Shown here in pieces: positions 63,495 to 64,000 of a DNA stretch of 64,000 nt (the stretch's first letter is position 1; each line of letters starts with the position of its first letter). The stretch spans positions 1 through 64,000 of the forward strand of contig CABIXF010000010.1 in NCBI GenBank assembly GCA_902362595.1. Direction: 5' to 3'. Under the pieces are notes generated by a model. It saw nothing but the letters and a program-made list of their open reading frames with translations, had not been told where the DNA came from and ran no database searches. The translations under genes and the position numbers were made by a program. The stretch comes from Bacteroidaceae bacterium. GTDB taxonomy: Bacteria > Bacteroidota > Bacteroidia > Bacteroidales > Bacteroidaceae.

Positions 63495-64000
63495 TTATTT
63501 CAGCAGATTTGCATGAGGCTTTTGTGAAATAGAGTTGTACAGTACTTGTACTCGGGGGTGTGTGGAGATGTGTCTGGACATGTTTTCTTCTGAATTTCCT
63601 GAAGAAGGGAAATTTCCATAGGCCATTCTATACAATACAGGTTGCATGAGTTGGTCTTCTTCTGAACCAAGCTCTCCCAGTTTTTCTGCATAATTTTCTT
63701 CCACCTCAAAATCAGGCTGTAGTCCGTTGGTATAGTACTCATAAAAACCTTGAGAATTGCTCAGGTAGGTTGTAGTGAGCCATAACTCGATATTAGGTGC
63801 TTCTTCATTTGTGAAAAGCTGTTGTGCTACATTCTTTCCGAAAGTAGGCATACCCACTTGGTACAGCCTGCCTTCCATATAAGGTCTCAGGCAGTTGATG
63901 ATAATTTCAGAAGCAGAAGCCGTGTTGCCAGAGGTAAGTATGTATAAGTTTTGATAAGACAAGGTTGTACTTCCTGGCAGTAGGCTGGCGTCGAAATTCA
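63495..64000 (-). CDS. S41-family peptidase, C-terminal part (cut by the window edge)
   Basis: The frame stays open to the last base of the window, so at least 168 residues of a longer protein are present and the start lies outside. SGNTASASEIIINCL is the S41 nucleophile region (Ser after TASA). It is followed by the PTFGKNVAQQ turn and a C-terminal segment NGLQPDFEVEENY typical of C-terminal processing proteases. It resembles the S41 lipoprotein at 4422-5447 in family only. It is transcribed toward the TolC export operon but separated by that operon's promoter. Confidence 0.88.
   Translation of the reverse strand, partial: NFDASLLPGSTTLSYQNLYILTSGNTASASEIIINCLRPYMEGRLYQVGMPTFGKNVAQQLFTNEEAPNIELWLTTTYLSNSQGFYEYYTNGLQPDFEVEENYAEKLGELGSEEDQLMQPVLYRMAYGNFPSSGNSEENMSRHISTHPRVQVLYNSISQKPHANLLK

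Overview
The window is chromosomal DNA from a Bacteroidales bacterium, most likely family Bacteroidaceae; the genus cannot be fixed from sequence alone. Pointers are the fused lpxC-fabZ gene, Bacteroidota-type promoters (TTTG, about 20 bp, TAnnTTTG) in front of many genes, scarcity of Shine-Dalgarno sites, GldB, and TolC/HlyD/ABC export sets. Nearly all genes are housekeeping or envelope functions. I see no insertion sequence, prophage, CRISPR array or rRNA operon.

Layout. 0.2-2.5 kb: an ExbB / unknown 4-TM protein / ExbD / ExbD energy-transduction operon. 2.8-9 kb (minus): MATE exporter, tRNA-Leu(UAG), then topoisomerase subunit A, a DUF3316-type protein and an S41 lipoprotein protease. 9.2-15 kb (minus): YbhGFSR-like export operon (TolC, HlyD, twin-domain ATPase, two ABC-2 permeases), with a divergent AraC regulator. 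16-20 kb (minus): second MATE protein, endonuclease III, CorA, ferredoxin-nitroreductase. 20.4-22.3 kb (plus): queuosine unit (transporter, queC, queF) behind a probable preQ1-I riboswitch. 22.4-27 kb: dnaX, FtsB/DivIC-like protein, membrane proteins, miaA. 27-31 kb (minus): lpxD, lpxC-fabZ, lpxA and an acidic protein. 31-36 kb (minus): purM, small membrane protein, prfA, pyrF and a GHL10-type glycoside hydrolase. 36.6-43 kb: cstA, porin-like protein, Lrp regulator, thyA-folA, rRNA m5C methyltransferase. 43-48.7 kb (minus): MacAB-TolC-like operon. 48.9-52.8 kb (plus): ROK glucokinase, fabI, gldB, tetrapyrrole-methylase-family enzyme. 52.8-58.3 kb (minus): membrane protein with a Nudix-like tail, lipA, DPP-IV-like peptidase, TonB-domain protein. 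58.4-63.4 kb (minus): a third export operon (TolC, HlyD, two ABC-2 permeases) without an ATPase gene. The right edge cuts an S41 protease gene.

The least explained signal is intergenic. Three places (9081-9156, 20242-20316, 42881-43006) carry arrays of four, four and six short palindromes at an exact 21- or 22-bp period, about two turns of B-DNA. Architecture is shared, but each locus has its own palindrome sequence (CACGnnCGTG; CCACAnTGTGG; AAACGnnnnnnCGTTT). I know of no named element that matches. The candidate preQ1 riboswitch is the other regulatory feature of note.

Several long open frames begin inside or upstream of a recognisable promoter. For those genes I give the internal start that lies downstream of the promoter and matches the family.
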